From Salipaludibacillus neizhouensis (GTDB taxonomy: Bacteria > Bacillota > Bacilli > Bacillales > Salisediminibacteriaceae): DNA of 64,000 nt. A program made the position numbers and the translations under genes. The notes beneath the pieces are model-generated. The model ran no database searches and was not told the origin of the DNA. It saw nothing but the letters and a program-made list of their open reading frames with translations. The stretch lies in assembly GCF_002886185.1 (NCBI RefSeq), contig NZ_KZ614147.1, positions 141,426-205,425 of the forward strand. The letters are read 5' to 3'. Shown in pieces: positions 7,491 to 16,470 of this stretch. Each line of letters starts with the position of its first letter. The stretch's first letter is position 1.

Positions 7491-7511
7491 AAGCCACCGT
7501 TTTGGTGGCTC
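7491..7511 (-). terminator. Terminator upstream of marR
   Basis: Stem AGCCACC/GGTGGCT with loop GTTTT. On the minus strand it is followed by TTTTTTAATATC, so it ends transcription arriving from the GNAT-side cassette. Confidence 0.7.
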
Positions 7512-7559
7512 AATAAAAGAAGCAATTTTTTCTTCTTATTAGCTTCTTCTGCAAACCTC

Positions 7560-7798
7560 CCCTTTTGTTTAAGTGAAAAAATTCACAAATTATTGGGTAT
7601 TCTATAATAATATTAACATAAATTTACCAATTTAATTTCAATTTTAAAGAACCTACTTTTTCTACAATCTGGCCTTATACACAAAGAAAGGGCGCAATTC
7701 TTATTACAGATTTGCGCCTGATTGTTGAAGATTGTATCGATAGGAATTAGGTAAAGGCAGGTTGCTTGTTGAACTAACGCAGCCCCGTTAGCTTAACA
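7560..7798 (-). repeat. Module A, long copy 4, plus boundary end
   Basis: GTTTAAGTGAAAA, TTCACAAATTATTGGG, TATTAACATAAATTTACC and CTGGCC, then hairpin 7690-7718 (GGCGCAATTC, loop TTATTACA). It continues into TTGCTTGTTGAACTAACGC and CCCGTTAGCTTAACAAC, directly before the GNAT stop. CTAACG/CGTTAG forms a small perfect hairpin at the boundary. Confidence 0.7.
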
Positions 7799-7801
7799 AC
7801 T

Positions 7802-8305
7802 TTAGTTATTTCCAACTCTATTACTTCTTCTTTCTAACAAGATAATATCACGCCATACCCCATCCATTTTACCAATACGCTCTCGCCGTCCATATTCACG
7901 AAACCCATGTTTATTATGTAATATAAGACTTGAGGTATTTTCAGGGAAGATCCCAGCTTGTAATGTCCAAATTCCGTTCTGTTCACTTATTTTAATTAAG
8001 GATTTTAGAAGTGAGCTACCAATTCCTTTTCCTTTACTACTTTGACTAACATAAACACTTACTTCTGCAACACCTGTATAAACACAGCGACTTGAGATGG
8101 GGCTTAAAGCAGCCCACCCTAAAATTTCACCTTCTGAACGAGCAACAATTCGACACTCTAATATATGACCATTATCCCACGTTTCCCAGGAAGGAGCATC
8201 CTTTTGAAAGGTTGCATTTCCAGTAGCAATTCCTTCAAGATAGATTTCTCGAACTTGTTCCCAGTCTTTTGAGAACATTTTATCAATATGTATTGTTCTG
8301 TCCAT
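7802..8305 (-). CDS. GNAT N-acetyltransferase, phosphinothricin acetyltransferase-like
   Basis: 167 residues. Acetyl-CoA binding loop SSKGKGIGSSLL near residue 89, and the Pat/YncA-type features GIATGNATFQ and CVYTGVAEVSVYV. Such enzymes N-acetylate phosphinothricin, methionine sulfoximine or methionine sulfone. The actual substrate here is unknown. It stands alone between two module A copies. Confidence 0.8.
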   Translation of the reverse strand: MDRTIHIDKMFSKDWEQVREIYLEGIATGNATFQKDAPSWETWDNGHILECRIVARSEGEILGWAALSPISSRCVYTGVAEVSVYVSQSSKGKGIGSSLLKSLIKISEQNGIWTLQAGIFPENTSSLILHNKHGFREYGRRERIGKMDGVWRDIILLERRSNRVGNN

Positions 8306-8489
8306 TTGAGCACCAACTTTACTGTTATTTATTATTGTAATAATTCTATATAAAAATCCTGATTCCTGTAATTACACTAATCTGCTACGTTATTTCAATC
8401 TTTATAAATTTAATTTTTACCAATTAGTAATCGAGAGTTTCTGAACTAAAAAAACAAAAGAAAAGACCGACTTAACGCCAGTTTGCTTA

Positions 8490-8626
8490 TTTAACTATCT
8501 TGCCCTATACACAAAGAAAGGTCGTAATTCTTATTACAGAATTGCGCCTGATTGTTGAAGATAGAATCGATAAGAATTAGATACTCAGGCGGCTTGCTTG
8601 TTGATCTAACGCTACTCCGTTGAAGT
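8490..8626 (-). repeat. Module A, copy 5, plus boundary end
   Basis: TGCCCTATACACAAAGAAAG, hairpin 8521-8549 (GTCGTAATTC ... GAATTGCGCC) and TGATTGTTGAAG. Then GGCTTGCTTGTTGATCTAAC and GCTACTCCGTTGAAG, abutting a gene fragment. Confidence 0.65.
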
Positions 8627-8667
8627 GCTTGACCTCCACCGATAATCACAACTTCATAATTTAACAT
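8626..8667 (-). pseudogene. Beheaded remnant: N-terminus of an FAD/NAD(P)-dependent oxidoreductase
   Basis: Minus-strand ATG at 8665-8667 with SD GAGGAGTGAATT begins MLNYEVVIIGGGQA, the Rossmann dinucleotide-binding start of flavoprotein oxidoreductases. Homology stops after about 14 codons, exactly where the module boundary CTCCGTTGAAG begins. The rest of the gene is absent, so this is a remnant cut by recombination at the module. Confidence 0.6.
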
Positions 8668-8825
8668 CTCTCTAATTCACTCCTCTCAAAATGCAATTAC
8701 ATTCAAACGTTTATTTGAATATGATTATACAGGATTACCGCTAATATCACGAGTGTGAGGCTCATCAATAAATGAACATTATTTGAAAATTCCTTTAAAG
8801 AAGTTGCAATACTATTCCGTATGCG

Positions 8826-8845
8826 ATATATTGAATGCAATATAT
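8826..8845. promoter_or_regulatory. Perfect inverted repeat, candidate GntR operator
   Basis: ATATATTG and CAATATAT with a 4-bp spacer, just upstream of the SD of the GntR gene. Its position fits autoregulation of the gntR-ilvD operon. Confidence 0.45.
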
Positions 8846-8866
8846 TACTTAGAACGGAGGTTCATC

Positions 8867-9535
8867 ATGCCTGTTCCCAAAAATTTTGCAGTACCGGCAC
8901 GAATGTCAGCAAAAGAGAGATCATTCGTACAAATTCAAAAATGGATCATTGACGGCACACTTCAACCGGGTGAGAAAATCATCGATGCGGAACTGGCGGA
9001 AACACTTGCTGTAAGCCGAACACCGATCAGGGAAGCGCTACAACTGTTGGAAATACAAGGTCTTGTATCGATGCATCCCGGCAAAGAAACCCGGGTGAAA
9101 CAAATTGAAAAACACGACATTTTAAAATTGTATCCAACTCTAGCATCACTTCACGCTTTGGGAGCCGAGTATGCAGCCCAACGTATTTTACCAGAACACA
9201 TTGATCAGTTGAAAAATCTTAACATGCGGTTCCGTCAAGCAATTGAAAGCGGGCAGACGTTCGAAGCCATGGAAACGGACGAGCAAATCCACAACCTGAT
9301 TGTGGATCTATCCGAAAATGAATACATTGCTTCATTTAGCGCATCGCTGCAAATTCACATTCGCAGATTCAAGTATGTGTTCTTAAAACAAAAGCCTCAC
9401 GCAACGATGACCTCTGTCGAAGAACATGATTCACTCATCACAGCTTTGGAACAACAAGACGCGGAAGCCGCGGCAGCGAGGATGAAACAAAACATTATCA
9501 GACCAATGCAAGAACTGTATACATTTATTCAATAA
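8867..9535 (+). CDS. GntR-family (FadR/FCD type) transcriptional regulator
   Basis: About 222 residues from ATG 8867 (MPVPKNFAVP), chosen because SD CGGAGG is 7 nt upstream and the operator-like palindrome lies before it. N-terminal winged helix with SRTPIREALQLLEIQGLV, then an all-helical FCD ligand domain with metal-type residues D/H (TDEQIHNLIVDLS, EEHDSLITAL). It sits 18 bp upstream of ilvD in the same direction and probably controls it. Ligand unknown. Confidence 0.85.
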   Translation: MPVPKNFAVPARMSAKERSFVQIQKWIIDGTLQPGEKIIDAELAETLAVSRTPIREALQLLEIQGLVSMHPGKETRVKQIEKHDILKLYPTLASLHALGAEYAAQRILPEHIDQLKNLNMRFRQAIESGQTFEAMETDEQIHNLIVDLSENEYIASFSASLQIHIRRFKYVFLKQKPHATMTSVEEHDSLITALEQQDAEAAAARMKQNIIRPMQELYTFIQ

Positions 9536-9553
9536 CAAAAAGGGGTGATTCAT

Positions 9554-11233
9554 TTGAATATTAAAATGAGATCGAACATGATAAAAGAAGGAATTGATCG
9601 TGCTCCTCACCGTAGCTTACTACGGGCAGCAGGGGTAAAGGAAAAAGACATGAATAAGCCATTTATCGGTGTCTGTAACTCTTATATTGATATTATTCCA
9701 GGACATATGCATCTTAATAAATTTGCAGAGGTCGTAAAAGAAGCCATTATTGAATCGGGAGGTATTCCGTTTGAATTTAATACAATCGGTGTTGATGATG
9801 GAATAGCAATGGGCCATATTGGCATGCGCTATTCTTTGCCGAGCAGGGAAATCATTTGTGATTCAGCGGAAACAGTGATTAATGCCCATTGGTTTGATGG
9901 GGTTTTCTATATTCCTAACTGTGATAAAATTACGCCAGGTATGTTGATGGCAGCAATGCGTACCAATGTTCCATCTGTATTTGTTTCAGGTGGACCAATG
10001 GAAGCAGGGCGGACAAAAGATGGACAGAGCCTTTCCCTTGCTTCTGTATTTGAAGGTGTTGGTGCATTCTCCTCAGGGAGGATGTCACGTGAAGAATTGC
10101 TTGAAATTGAGCAGTTAGCCTGTCCAACCTGTGGTTCTTGCTCAGGTATGTTTACAGCCAACTCGATGAATTCGTTAATGGAAATGTTTGGTCTTGCATT
10201 ACCAGGGAATGGAACGCTTGTGGCAACGTCTCAGGAACGACACAAATTGATAAAAGATGCTGCGAAGCATTTAATGAATTTGATTGAGAAGGATATTAAG
10301 CCACGCGATATTGTTACCAAACAAACAATCGACGATGCATTTGCGCTTGATATGGCAATGGGCGGTTCGACTAATACAGTTTTACACACGCTTGCCATTG
10401 CACATGAGGCAGAGATTGATTATGACTTAAATAGAATTAATGAGATTGCAGAACGTGTTCCGTACTTATGTAAAATAAGCCCTGCGTCTGATTATTCTAT
10501 GGATGATGTCCATAAAGCGGGTGGTGTTAGTGCTATCATTAAAGAACTTTGCAGTATCGAAGGCGCTATCCATCCAGATAGGCTAACGATTTCAGGAAAA
10601 AGTTTGTATGAAACCGTAAAAGATGCCGAAATTACGAATGATATGGTAATTCGTAGAAAGGACAATCCGTATAGCCCGGTTGGTGGTCTATCCATTCTTT
10701 ACGGAAACCTTGCACCGGATGGCGCTGTAATTAAAGTTGGCGCTGTTGACCCTTCGATTAAAATATTTGAAGGAGAAGCTATTGTATTCGATTCCCAGGA
10801 AGAAACACAGGAAGAGATTAATAAAGGCGCAGTAAGAGAAGGGCATGTTGTGGTTATCCGCCACGAAGGTCCAAAAGGAGGACCGGGGATGCCAGAAATG
10901 CTTGCACCAACTTCAGCGATAGCGGGTCGGGGTCTAGGCACTAAAGTCGCTCTTATCACTGATGGTCGATTTTCAGGTGCATCAAGAGGGATTTCTATTG
11001 GTCACATCTCACCAGAAGCAGCAGAAGGCGGACCAATTGCATTTGTGAAAAATGGTGATCGTATACGAATCGACTTAACAAACCGGACAATTGAATGGCT
11101 CGTTAGCGAGGAAGAGCATACGAAACGTAAAGAAAAATGGACGGAGCCTGAGCCAAAAGTGAAAAAGGGATATCTTGCCCGCTATTCGAAGTTAGTCACC
11201 TCTGCCAACACTGGCGCAGTCATGAAAATATAA
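9554..11233 (+). CDS. ilvD: Dihydroxy-acid dehydratase
   Basis: Converts 2,3-dihydroxy-isovalerate or -methylvalerate to the 2-keto acids of valine and isoleucine synthesis. About 559 residues. The three Fe-S ligand cysteines are visible (C41 in [13 protein letters not shown]123 in [10 protein letters not shown]196 in [11 protein letters not shown]), as is the IlvD signature [10 protein letters not shown] choose TTG 9554 because SD AGGGGTG fits it; a GTG at 9545 lies within the SD. It is detached from other ilv genes and paired with a GntR regulator, so it may be a second copy or serve sugar-acid metabolism. Confidence 0.9.
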   Translation: MNIKMRSNMIKEGIDRAPHRSLLRAAGVKEKDMNKPFIGVCNSYIDIIPGHMHLNKFAEVVKEAIIESGGIPFEFNTIGVDDGIAMGHIGMRYSLPSREIICDSAETVINAHWFDGVFYIPNCDKITPGMLMAAMRTNVPSVFVSGGPMEAGRTKDGQSLSLASVFEGVGAFSSGRMSREELLEIEQLACPTCGSCSGMFTANSMNSLMEMFGLALPGNGTLVATSQERHKLIKDAAKHLMNLIEKDIKPRDIVTKQTIDDAFALDMAMGGSTNTVLHTLAIAHEAEIDYDLNRINEIAERVPYLCKISPASDYSMDDVHKAGGVSAIIKELCSIEGAIHPDRLTISGKSLYETVKDAEITNDMVIRRKDNPYSPVGGLSILYGNLAPDGAVIKVGAVDPSIKIFEGEAIVFDSQEETQEEINKGAVREGHVVVIRHEGPKGGPGMPEMLAPTSAIAGRGLGTKVALITDGRFSGASRGISIGHISPEAAEGGPIAFVKNGDRIRIDLTNRTIEWLVSEEEHTKRKEKWTEPEPKVKKGYLARYSKLVTSANTGAVMKI

Positions 11234-11377
11234 CTAATGGACGAAGATTAGGAAAAGTAATGAATAACTATCTATAGCACTCGTTATCAAGAAGGGATAA
11301 GTGAAAGCTTGTCCCTAAGATTAGATGAGCATCTGATAAATAAGGGTAATACCGATGAAAGTTTAAATCTTTTTGCC

Positions 11378-11424
11378 CTTTCATCACCCACCATTGATGA
11401 GTAGGAGATGGTGGGTGATGAAAG
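11378..11424. repeat. Long perfect hairpin downstream of ilvD
   Basis: A 17-bp perfect stem (CTTTCATCACCCACCAT and complement) with a 13-nt loop, about 145 bp after ilvD. No T-run follows on either strand, so it is not a classic terminator. It could protect the mRNA 3' end or be a remnant of a small repeat element. The rest of the 11234-11540 gap shows nothing recognisable. Confidence 0.5.
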
Positions 11425-11529
11425 TATAATGGGTATAAATGATTGAACCAGTTGATACGGCCCTCGATATTAAGGGATCATTCCATTAAAGTACGCGATT
11501 GTCTATCGTTTATATTTTCTTTAAAAAAT

Positions 11530-11668
11530 TTCCTTAATATCCCTATACAGAAAGAAAGGGCACAATTCTTATTACAGAATAGCGCCTGATTGTTGCAGAA
11601 ATAATTTTGCTAGGAATTAGGTACTAAAAGGCAGCTTGCTTATTAAACTAACGCCACCCTTTACTTAA
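11530..11668 (-). repeat. Module A, copy 6, plus boundary end
   Basis: Hairpin 11558-11586 (GGGCACAATTC ... GAATAGCGCC) and TGATTGTTGCAG, then GGCAGCTTGCTTATTAAACT, AACGCCACCCTTTACTTAA. Confidence 0.65.
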
Positions 11669-11727
11669 AAAACAATTAATCTTAAATTATTCTTTTAAAA
11701 ACTATTATTGGTTTATCTTATGGAAAA

Positions 11728-12276
11728 TTAGTCTAAAGCCAATCTAATATCAACTTCTCGCTCTACATACTTCCACTCAAGTGTAGTACGAAGACTTGAT
11801 ACTAACTCTTCGAAATCCCTAGAATAATCTGGAGAATACTCAAACCAAGTGACAAAATCAAATGGTTCACCAAGGTCACGCGAGTGGTGTAATCTTCGTG
11901 CAATGGCAGGCAAGTATCGTAGTCCTATTTTAATATGTTGAGACTGTTCCTCCAAAATCTCACGTCTTTCGTCCTGTGCAAGCTCCCACCATTCAACTGA
12001 TTTCTTTATTGGTATCAATGCAGCACAAGTATCTTCTTTTCTACCAAGTGTCGGTGAATGCTTATTTAAATGTTCTTTCTCTTGACTTGTGGTATAACGC
12101 AAGTTGCTTGTTACACCCCGTAGTATCCAATTTGTGTTGAAAGAAGGATTTTCTATAGAACCATCAACTATTTGAAGTTTCTCAACTGGTTCCAAGGGTT
12201 TTCCAACTACATTTTCAATTCGGACAACTTTCCAAGGTCCTTGAACTCCACCAACAAATGAAACTATTTTTGACAT
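11728..12276 (-). CDS. Chlorite dismutase-like family protein
   Basis: 182 residues. The C-terminal half carries the motifs of the chlorite dismutase-like group: HIKIGLRYLPAIARRLHH, FDFVTWFEYSP and EWKYVEREVDIRL. Members share the ferredoxin-like fold of HemQ/Cld, but this short type is uncharacterised, and whether heme is bound cannot be seen. It is a single gene between module A copies 6 and 7. Confidence 0.65.
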   Translation of the reverse strand: MSKIVSFVGGVQGPWKVVRIENVVGKPLEPVEKLQIVDGSIENPSFNTNWILRGVTSNLRYTTSQEKEHLNKHSPTLGRKEDTCAALIPIKKSVEWWELAQDERREILEEQSQHIKIGLRYLPAIARRLHHSRDLGEPFDFVTWFEYSPDYSRDFEELVSSLRTTLEWKYVEREVDIRLALD

Positions 12277-12467
12277 TTTCTACTCCAATCCCTCAATAAA
12301 TGAGAACCTAATAATATGGATTCATACTACTATAATCTGGAAAACATATCTATTCTGTTGTAAGTAAATCTACCAATTATTTTAAGTAACTAGTTGTCAG
12401 TATCCATACTTATGAATCGTAATTCTTTGTAAAGAGTATCTAAATATTGATTCTTGTACTATTAGCT

Positions 12468-12700
12468 GGTTTAGTTTAAGTGAAAAGTTTCACGAACTCT
12501 TATATTTTCTAGTATTATGTTAACATAAATTTTCCAATTATCACTTTTATTTGTATTGATTTTCTGATAAAAAATCACACTAATCTGCAAGAATCTGGCC
12601 CTATACACAAAGAAAGAACGCAATTCTTATTACAGAATTGCGCCTGATTGTTGAAGATCATTGCTGATATTTTATTAAACAAAAGCACCCGTTAGTGCAA
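12468..12700 (-). repeat. Module A, long copy 7, plus boundary end
   Basis: GGTTTAGTTTAAGTG, TTTCACGAACTCTTATATTT, ATGTTAACATAAATTTT, TGCAAGAATCTGGCCC, hairpin 12618-12643 (CGCAATTC, loop TTATTACA, GAATTGCG), TGATTGTTGAAG. It ends at AAAGCACCCGTTAGTGCAAC before the DinB-family gene. 12277-12467 shows nothing else. Confidence 0.75.
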
Positions 12701-12709
12701 CTGCATCGG

Positions 12710-13201
12710 TTAACAATTTAATATACTTTCTTTAATCTCTTTAATTTGCTCAATGTGACGTTTTTCATGGAGACCAATAGATTCAATCATTTGTTTGATG
12801 CTAATCGGTCCAAATACAGGATGTATCATTGATTTGTCCTCTATAACGGTTCCATCAATAATTTCGTTTATATATTCCAGTAGTGGAGTTCTTGCTTGAT
12901 TTAAAATTTTCCAGAGGTCTTCTTTGTTTGTAAATTCAGTTGATGGTTCTGGAAGGCGTGATTTTATCTTGTTTGTGCGGTCTAGAGCAGAATCTAAATT
13001 TTTCTCCGTTACCCGTTTACTTTCTTCTTGCACAGCTTTCCTCAATGCACGCAAAATTGCTTCATCTATAAAAGCAAGATGCCGTATAACTTGAGATACA
13101 CTCCACTTATCTTCACTTGGTTTCATGTTTAATTGTTTATCTGATAAAGCATCTATCTCATTCAATAATTCTTTACGAACCAATAGGAATGTATTTAACA
13201 C
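12710..13201 (-). CDS. DinB-family protein (putative metal-dependent hydrolase/thiol transferase fold)
   Basis: Four-helix DinB/YfiT fold with candidate metal ligands: His of VIRHLAFIDE near the N-terminal helix, and HEKRHIEQIKEI at the C-terminus. GTG at 13199-13201 after GGTGATTAT gives about 163 residues; an upstream ATG at 13234 is possible. Family members transfer thiols such as bacillithiol or are of unknown activity. Single-gene unit. Confidence 0.7.
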   Translation of the reverse strand: MLNTFLLVRKELLNEIDALSDKQLNMKPSEDKWSVSQVIRHLAFIDEAILRALRKAVQEESKRVTEKNLDSALDRTNKIKSRLPEPSTEFTNKEDLWKILNQARTPLLEYINEIIDGTVIEDKSMIHPVFGPISIKQMIESIGLHEKRHIEQIKEIKESILNC

Positions 13202-13494
13202 ATAATCACCATTTCTTATGTTTATTTTAATCAATCATTGTCATTGTCAGTAAAACATGAAAAAAGCAAGACTAAAATTCATTATTTTTACAGTTTCTTA
13301 TATTCTAATAAACCACCCATAGCGAAGTAATATATTTAGATTGAAGTTTAGGTAAGTTATCTTTCACCGTTAATTTGAAAACGGTTTTCATTTTCCACTT
13401 TTCCCAGTTCAAAAACGTCTGCTTTTAACCGGTTTCCCCACTTCAGCACCACTCGAATTCCGAGAGGCTGTTGATAATAGTTGTTCGCTGTCTC

Positions 13495-13542
13495 CCGGAA
13501 TAGGATTCAGCCACATCCCCAATATACAACCCTTAATTGGAC
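13495..13542. repeat. 48-bp direct repeat, left copy
   Basis: Starts CCGGAATAGGATTCAGCC and ends ACCCTTAATTGGAC. It matches 14697-14744 at 46 of 48 positions in the same orientation and lies 5 bp from the 3' end of the GC-rich gene. The rest of 13202-13494 shows no gene. Confidence 0.85.
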
Positions 13543-13547
13543 GAGGC

Positions 13548-14588
13548 TCACCGGGAAGGAACGATCGGATCTAGGTCGATGATGCGAGTATCCGGGATAC
13601 TCGCCGCGAACTCGGCGCCGAATGCCGAAGCAGGTGTTTGGAAGCCGGGGAGGAAATGACCGGCATGCACGCGTCTGGCGGCCTCGACCGATGACAGCGC
13701 CGTATAAGAATAGCCATTGACCGTCTCGATTCGAGCACGGGCAATAGAACCATCCTCTCCCGTTACTTCGGCCACCACTTTAGCACGGTTGGCATCTCGT
13801 TCCTCCGGCGTAGGACCATCCGGGAGGAGCGACAGATCGCCTTCAGGAAAGGCGTCACCTTTCACATGCACGAACATCTCGATATTAGGTATGTTGGTCG
13901 ATGCCCATGCCGTCACTAAATCGCCAAAGGACAGGCGGGCGCATTCCACGTTACCCTCGCCGAAATCGAAAACGGACGTATCGGCATTAGGCGCAGCGAC
14001 AAGCTTGCCTTCGGAACGTACCAGTAATCCCACGCTCAATATTTCCCCAGCACTAGTCGCTGAGCCTCGGGACATCGCCCCAGCCACCTCCAACGCAATT
14101 CGCAAACGTCGTGGTTTATCAACCTTGCTCGCGGTATACACGGCCAGGCAGTCGCTGGGAACCACGTCCCAACCTACGCCCGGCAACAGCATCACGCTGG
14201 CAGCGGCCGCCTTCTTCGACAAAGACTGGGCCAGTTCGTAGACCTTGAACTCCGCAGTGATATCCAGATAGTGGACTCCGCTATCGATGCAGGCCTCCAT
14301 GATGGGCCGCGCCGTTACCGCGAACGGTCCCGCGCAGTTAAGGATGGCGGTGACGCCCTTCAGGGCAGATCGCAGCGCCTGTGCATCCTCTACCGCGAAG
14401 ATGCGATAGGAGACGCCAAGGCTACGGGCAAGTGCACTAACACTTGCCTCGCTGCGTCCAGCGATCTCAAAGTCTAGACCAGCCTGCTGTGCCCGTGCGC
14501 TGATGAGCTTGCCGGTGTAGCCGCTGGCTCCGTATATCAGAATCTTCGCACCTGAATGGCTAAGCGTAACGTAAGAATCGAGTGACAT
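13548..14588 (-). CDS. Saccharopine dehydrogenase-like NAD(P)-binding protein, GC-rich, probably acquired
   Basis: 346 residues. N-terminal Rossmann motif IYGASGYTGKLIS near residue 17, then LNCAGPFAVTARPIMEACI and GVHYLDITAE, as in the saccharopine dehydrogenase NADP-binding/trans-acting enoyl reductase-like family. Physiological substrate unknown. The coding sequence is clearly GC-rich (GCG, CGC and GGC codons) unlike the AT-rich neighbours. It is bounded by 48-bp direct repeats. I infer horizontal transfer from a high-GC donor, with the upstream repeat supplying a local promoter. Confidence 0.8.
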   Translation of the reverse strand: MSLDSYVTLSHSGAKILIYGASGYTGKLISARAQQAGLDFEIAGRSEASVSALARSLGVSYRIFAVEDAQALRSALKGVTAILNCAGPFAVTARPIMEACIDSGVHYLDITAEFKVYELAQSLSKKAAAASVMLLPGVGWDVVPSDCLAVYTASKVDKPRRLRIALEVAGAMSRGSATSAGEILSVGLLVRSEGKLVAAPNADTSVFDFGEGNVECARLSFGDLVTAWASTNIPNIEMFVHVKGDAFPEGDLSLLPDGPTPEERDANRAKVVAEVTGEDGSIARARIETVNGYSYTALSSVEAARRVHAGHFLPGFQTPASAFGAEFAASIPDTRIIDLDPIVPSR

Positions 14589-14696
14589 AAAAAAACCTCC
14601 TATAAAATGTTAATCGTTGTTTACTGAATCGGATTGTAGTCCCGTTTAGAAACAGAATGGACGCAGTATTCGGTTGTGCCCCATTTTTGTCGTCGT

Positions 14697-14744
14697 CCGG
14701 AATAAGATTCAGCCACATTCCCAATATACAACCCTTAATTGGAC
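14697..14744. repeat. 48-bp direct repeat, right copy (probable promoter region)
   Basis: CCGGAATAAGATTCAGCC ... ACCCTTAATTGGAC, followed by AACAGTATGTCATATT. On the minus strand this lies ~110 bp before the start of the GC-rich gene. A related sequence sits at 17194-17239 upstream of the tag side, so the block seems to be a recurring promoter/operator. Confidence 0.7.
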
Positions 14745-14758
14745 AACAGTATGTCATA

Positions 14759-15015
14759 TTATAAAAAAAAGTAATTCGAGTATGAAGAAAGTTTCATGCC
14801 ATGAGATTTAGGATAGGTATTTGTAAATCCAAATTGTTCATATATCTTATTTGCTGGATCGTCGTTAATTAAGCTACATAGGAACCACGATAGGTTTGAT
14901 TTGTTAGATAGACTATTTTCTGCATAATTTTTTCCGAGTGCATTACCTTGGTAGCTTGGTTTGACGACAATATCAACTACTTGAAAAACGCATCGCCATC
15001 CCAATCACTCGCCCC
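14759..15015 (-). pseudogene. GNAT acetyltransferase remnant (C-terminal half)
   Basis: The readable part (CVFQVVDIVVKPSYQGNALG, then YEQFGFTNTYPKSHGMKL) is the acetyl-CoA-binding and C-terminal half of a GNAT enzyme. The N-terminal half is missing. Upstream, GRVIG is found in another frame, indicating a frameshift near 14995. The region 15016-15216 shows no gene. Confidence 0.6.
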
Positions 15016-15216
15016 ATTCCGATGAAGGTGGAATTTCATAGATAGACATAGCAAATAATGAGGTTTTTAATCCGTTCTCGGCTACCTCTTATGATTACCG
15101 CTAATCCTAGCTTCTAATCTTAAGCATTATATTCAAGTGAATGAGGTGGTTCATATAAAATATTAAAGTCTTTATTCATAGTAGAATACACGTCCTTGCT
15201 TTTTTAAAGCTTAGCT

Positions 15217-16134
15217 TTAGCTGGTATTTATTTCAAGATTATGCTTTAGTTCCTCAAGCTTTTTTACCAATCGTTCACGTAAATAAACAGGATGAACCTC
15301 TTCAATTAGTGTACCAAAGGACAAAAGATAGCTATCTAGCCATGTGCCAACGGGGAAATTTGCTACAATCGTGTATGAGCCATCTTTATTTTTCGTAATC
15401 ATATGGTCATCAAACTCATCAAAGACCCGATACGCCCCTTGAGAGGCAATTCTAATCCTCATAGGTATGGAGGATTCCCCTACTTGTTTTTCTGCATTTT
15501 TTATTGCATCTGCTGTGGGTCTCAAGGTGAATGTTTGGTTTGAAACACAAACTTGATCCATGCGACTAATTTTAAAAATACGATAATCCTTTCGCCACAA
15601 ACAATATCCAGAAAGATACCAAGCATTTTGTTTGAATAATAATTGAATCGGCTCAACTTCTCGTAGAGTTTGCTCACCCTGTGAATTAAAGTAACGAAAT
15701 TGAATGACAAGTTGTTGGATCATTGCATTTCTTAATAAGGTAAATAACTGTTTCTTCTTTTCTCCACTTCCCCATGGTGAAAAATCAACATCGATCCAGT
15801 TTACTGTTTCTTTTTTAAACAGCCGAGCCACTTTCTTTAATATGAGGTCTGTATTTGGAAAATCAGTGATTGCTAACGTTTGCAGGCCAACTAATATGTC
15901 TACTTGTTCATCACTCGTTAACATGGAAGCATTGAAGGTGTATCCCTCTAATAGAGAAATTCCTCCCCCTCTTCCCTTATTAGCATAGATAGGGATTCCT
16001 GCTCCACTTAACACATCCACATCTCTATAGATCGTTCTTGTGGAAACCTCAAAATGCTCGGCAAATTCCTTCGCAGTAACCACTTTTCTATCCAATAAGA
16101 GATAGATGATTTCAAAATTCCGACTAATGGTCAT
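15217..16134 (-). CDS. YafY-type transcriptional regulator (HTH_11 + WYL domain)
   Basis: 305 residues. N-terminal HTH (VTAKEFAEHFEVSTRTIYRDV), linker GIPIYANKGRGGGISLLEGY, then a WYL ligand-binding domain around residues 140-215 (AWYLSGYCLWRKDYRIFKISRM) and a C-terminal WCX domain. SD GGAGGATTTCAC precedes the ATG. It lies 21 bp after a MazG-like gene and may control the tag cluster. The repeated TGACA/TGTCA palindromes nearby are candidate binding sites, by inference. Confidence 0.85.
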   Translation of the reverse strand: MTISRNFEIIYLLLDRKVVTAKEFAEHFEVSTRTIYRDVDVLSGAGIPIYANKGRGGGISLLEGYTFNASMLTSDEQVDILVGLQTLAITDFPNTDLILKKVARLFKKETVNWIDVDFSPWGSGEKKKQLFTLLRNAMIQQLVIQFRYFNSQGEQTLREVEPIQLLFKQNAWYLSGYCLWRKDYRIFKISRMDQVCVSNQTFTLRPTADAIKNAEKQVGESSIPMRIRIASQGAYRVFDEFDDHMITKNKDGSYTIVANFPVGTWLDSYLLSFGTLIEEVHPVYLRERLVKKLEELKHNLEINTS

Positions 16135-16155
16135 GTGAAATCCTCCTACTTCGCT

Positions 16156-16470
16156 TTACAAGAATTGTTCTTCTTTTTTCTTTAAAAACTTCTCCAATGC
16201 TTGTTCACTGTCAATGTCCATTCGCTCTGCTAATACCATAAGCCACCAAAAAGACTCCGCGATCTTATGCTCTAAGTCAGCTTCTGGATCAGTCCCTGTT
16301 GGCCATCTTTCTTGGTGAGCCATTGCTAATCTTCCAACAAGTGCCGCATCGGTAAGAAATGCAAGTGCATCTTCCTCTACTTCCCATTCTGAGCCATGAT
16401 GTTTTTTCTCAAGCTGGTGGTATGCTTTTCTAATTTGTAACGAACGATTAACTGCGTTAGTGAAATCCAT
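16156..16470 (-). CDS. MazG-like family protein
   Basis: 104 residues, all-alpha. EEDALAFLTDAALVGRLAM and HKIAESFWWLMVLAERM match a short MazG-like family found next to repair or regulatory genes. Activity is unproven. The start overlaps the end of tag by 14 bp, so the two are co-translated. Confidence 0.65.
   Translation of the reverse strand: MDFTNAVNRSLQIRKAYHQLEKKHHGSEWEVEEDALAFLTDAALVGRLAMAHQERWPTGTDPEADLEHKIAESFWWLMVLAERMDIDSEQALEKFLKKKEEQFL

Noticed and set aside
12388..12412. TTGTCAGTATCCATACTT as a TnsB-like site
   Set aside because: A single match in the wrong orientation for a left end, far from the element.
233..13234. Canonical integron with attC sites
   Set aside because: The boundaries lack proper GTTRRRY/RYYYAAC core pairs and no tyrosine integrase gene is visible, so I describe it only as cassette-like.
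13717..14241. Long plus-strand frame inside the saccharopine-dehydrogenase-like gene
   Set aside because: Antisense openness is expected in GC-rich DNA; the minus frame has the Rossmann motif and family sequence.
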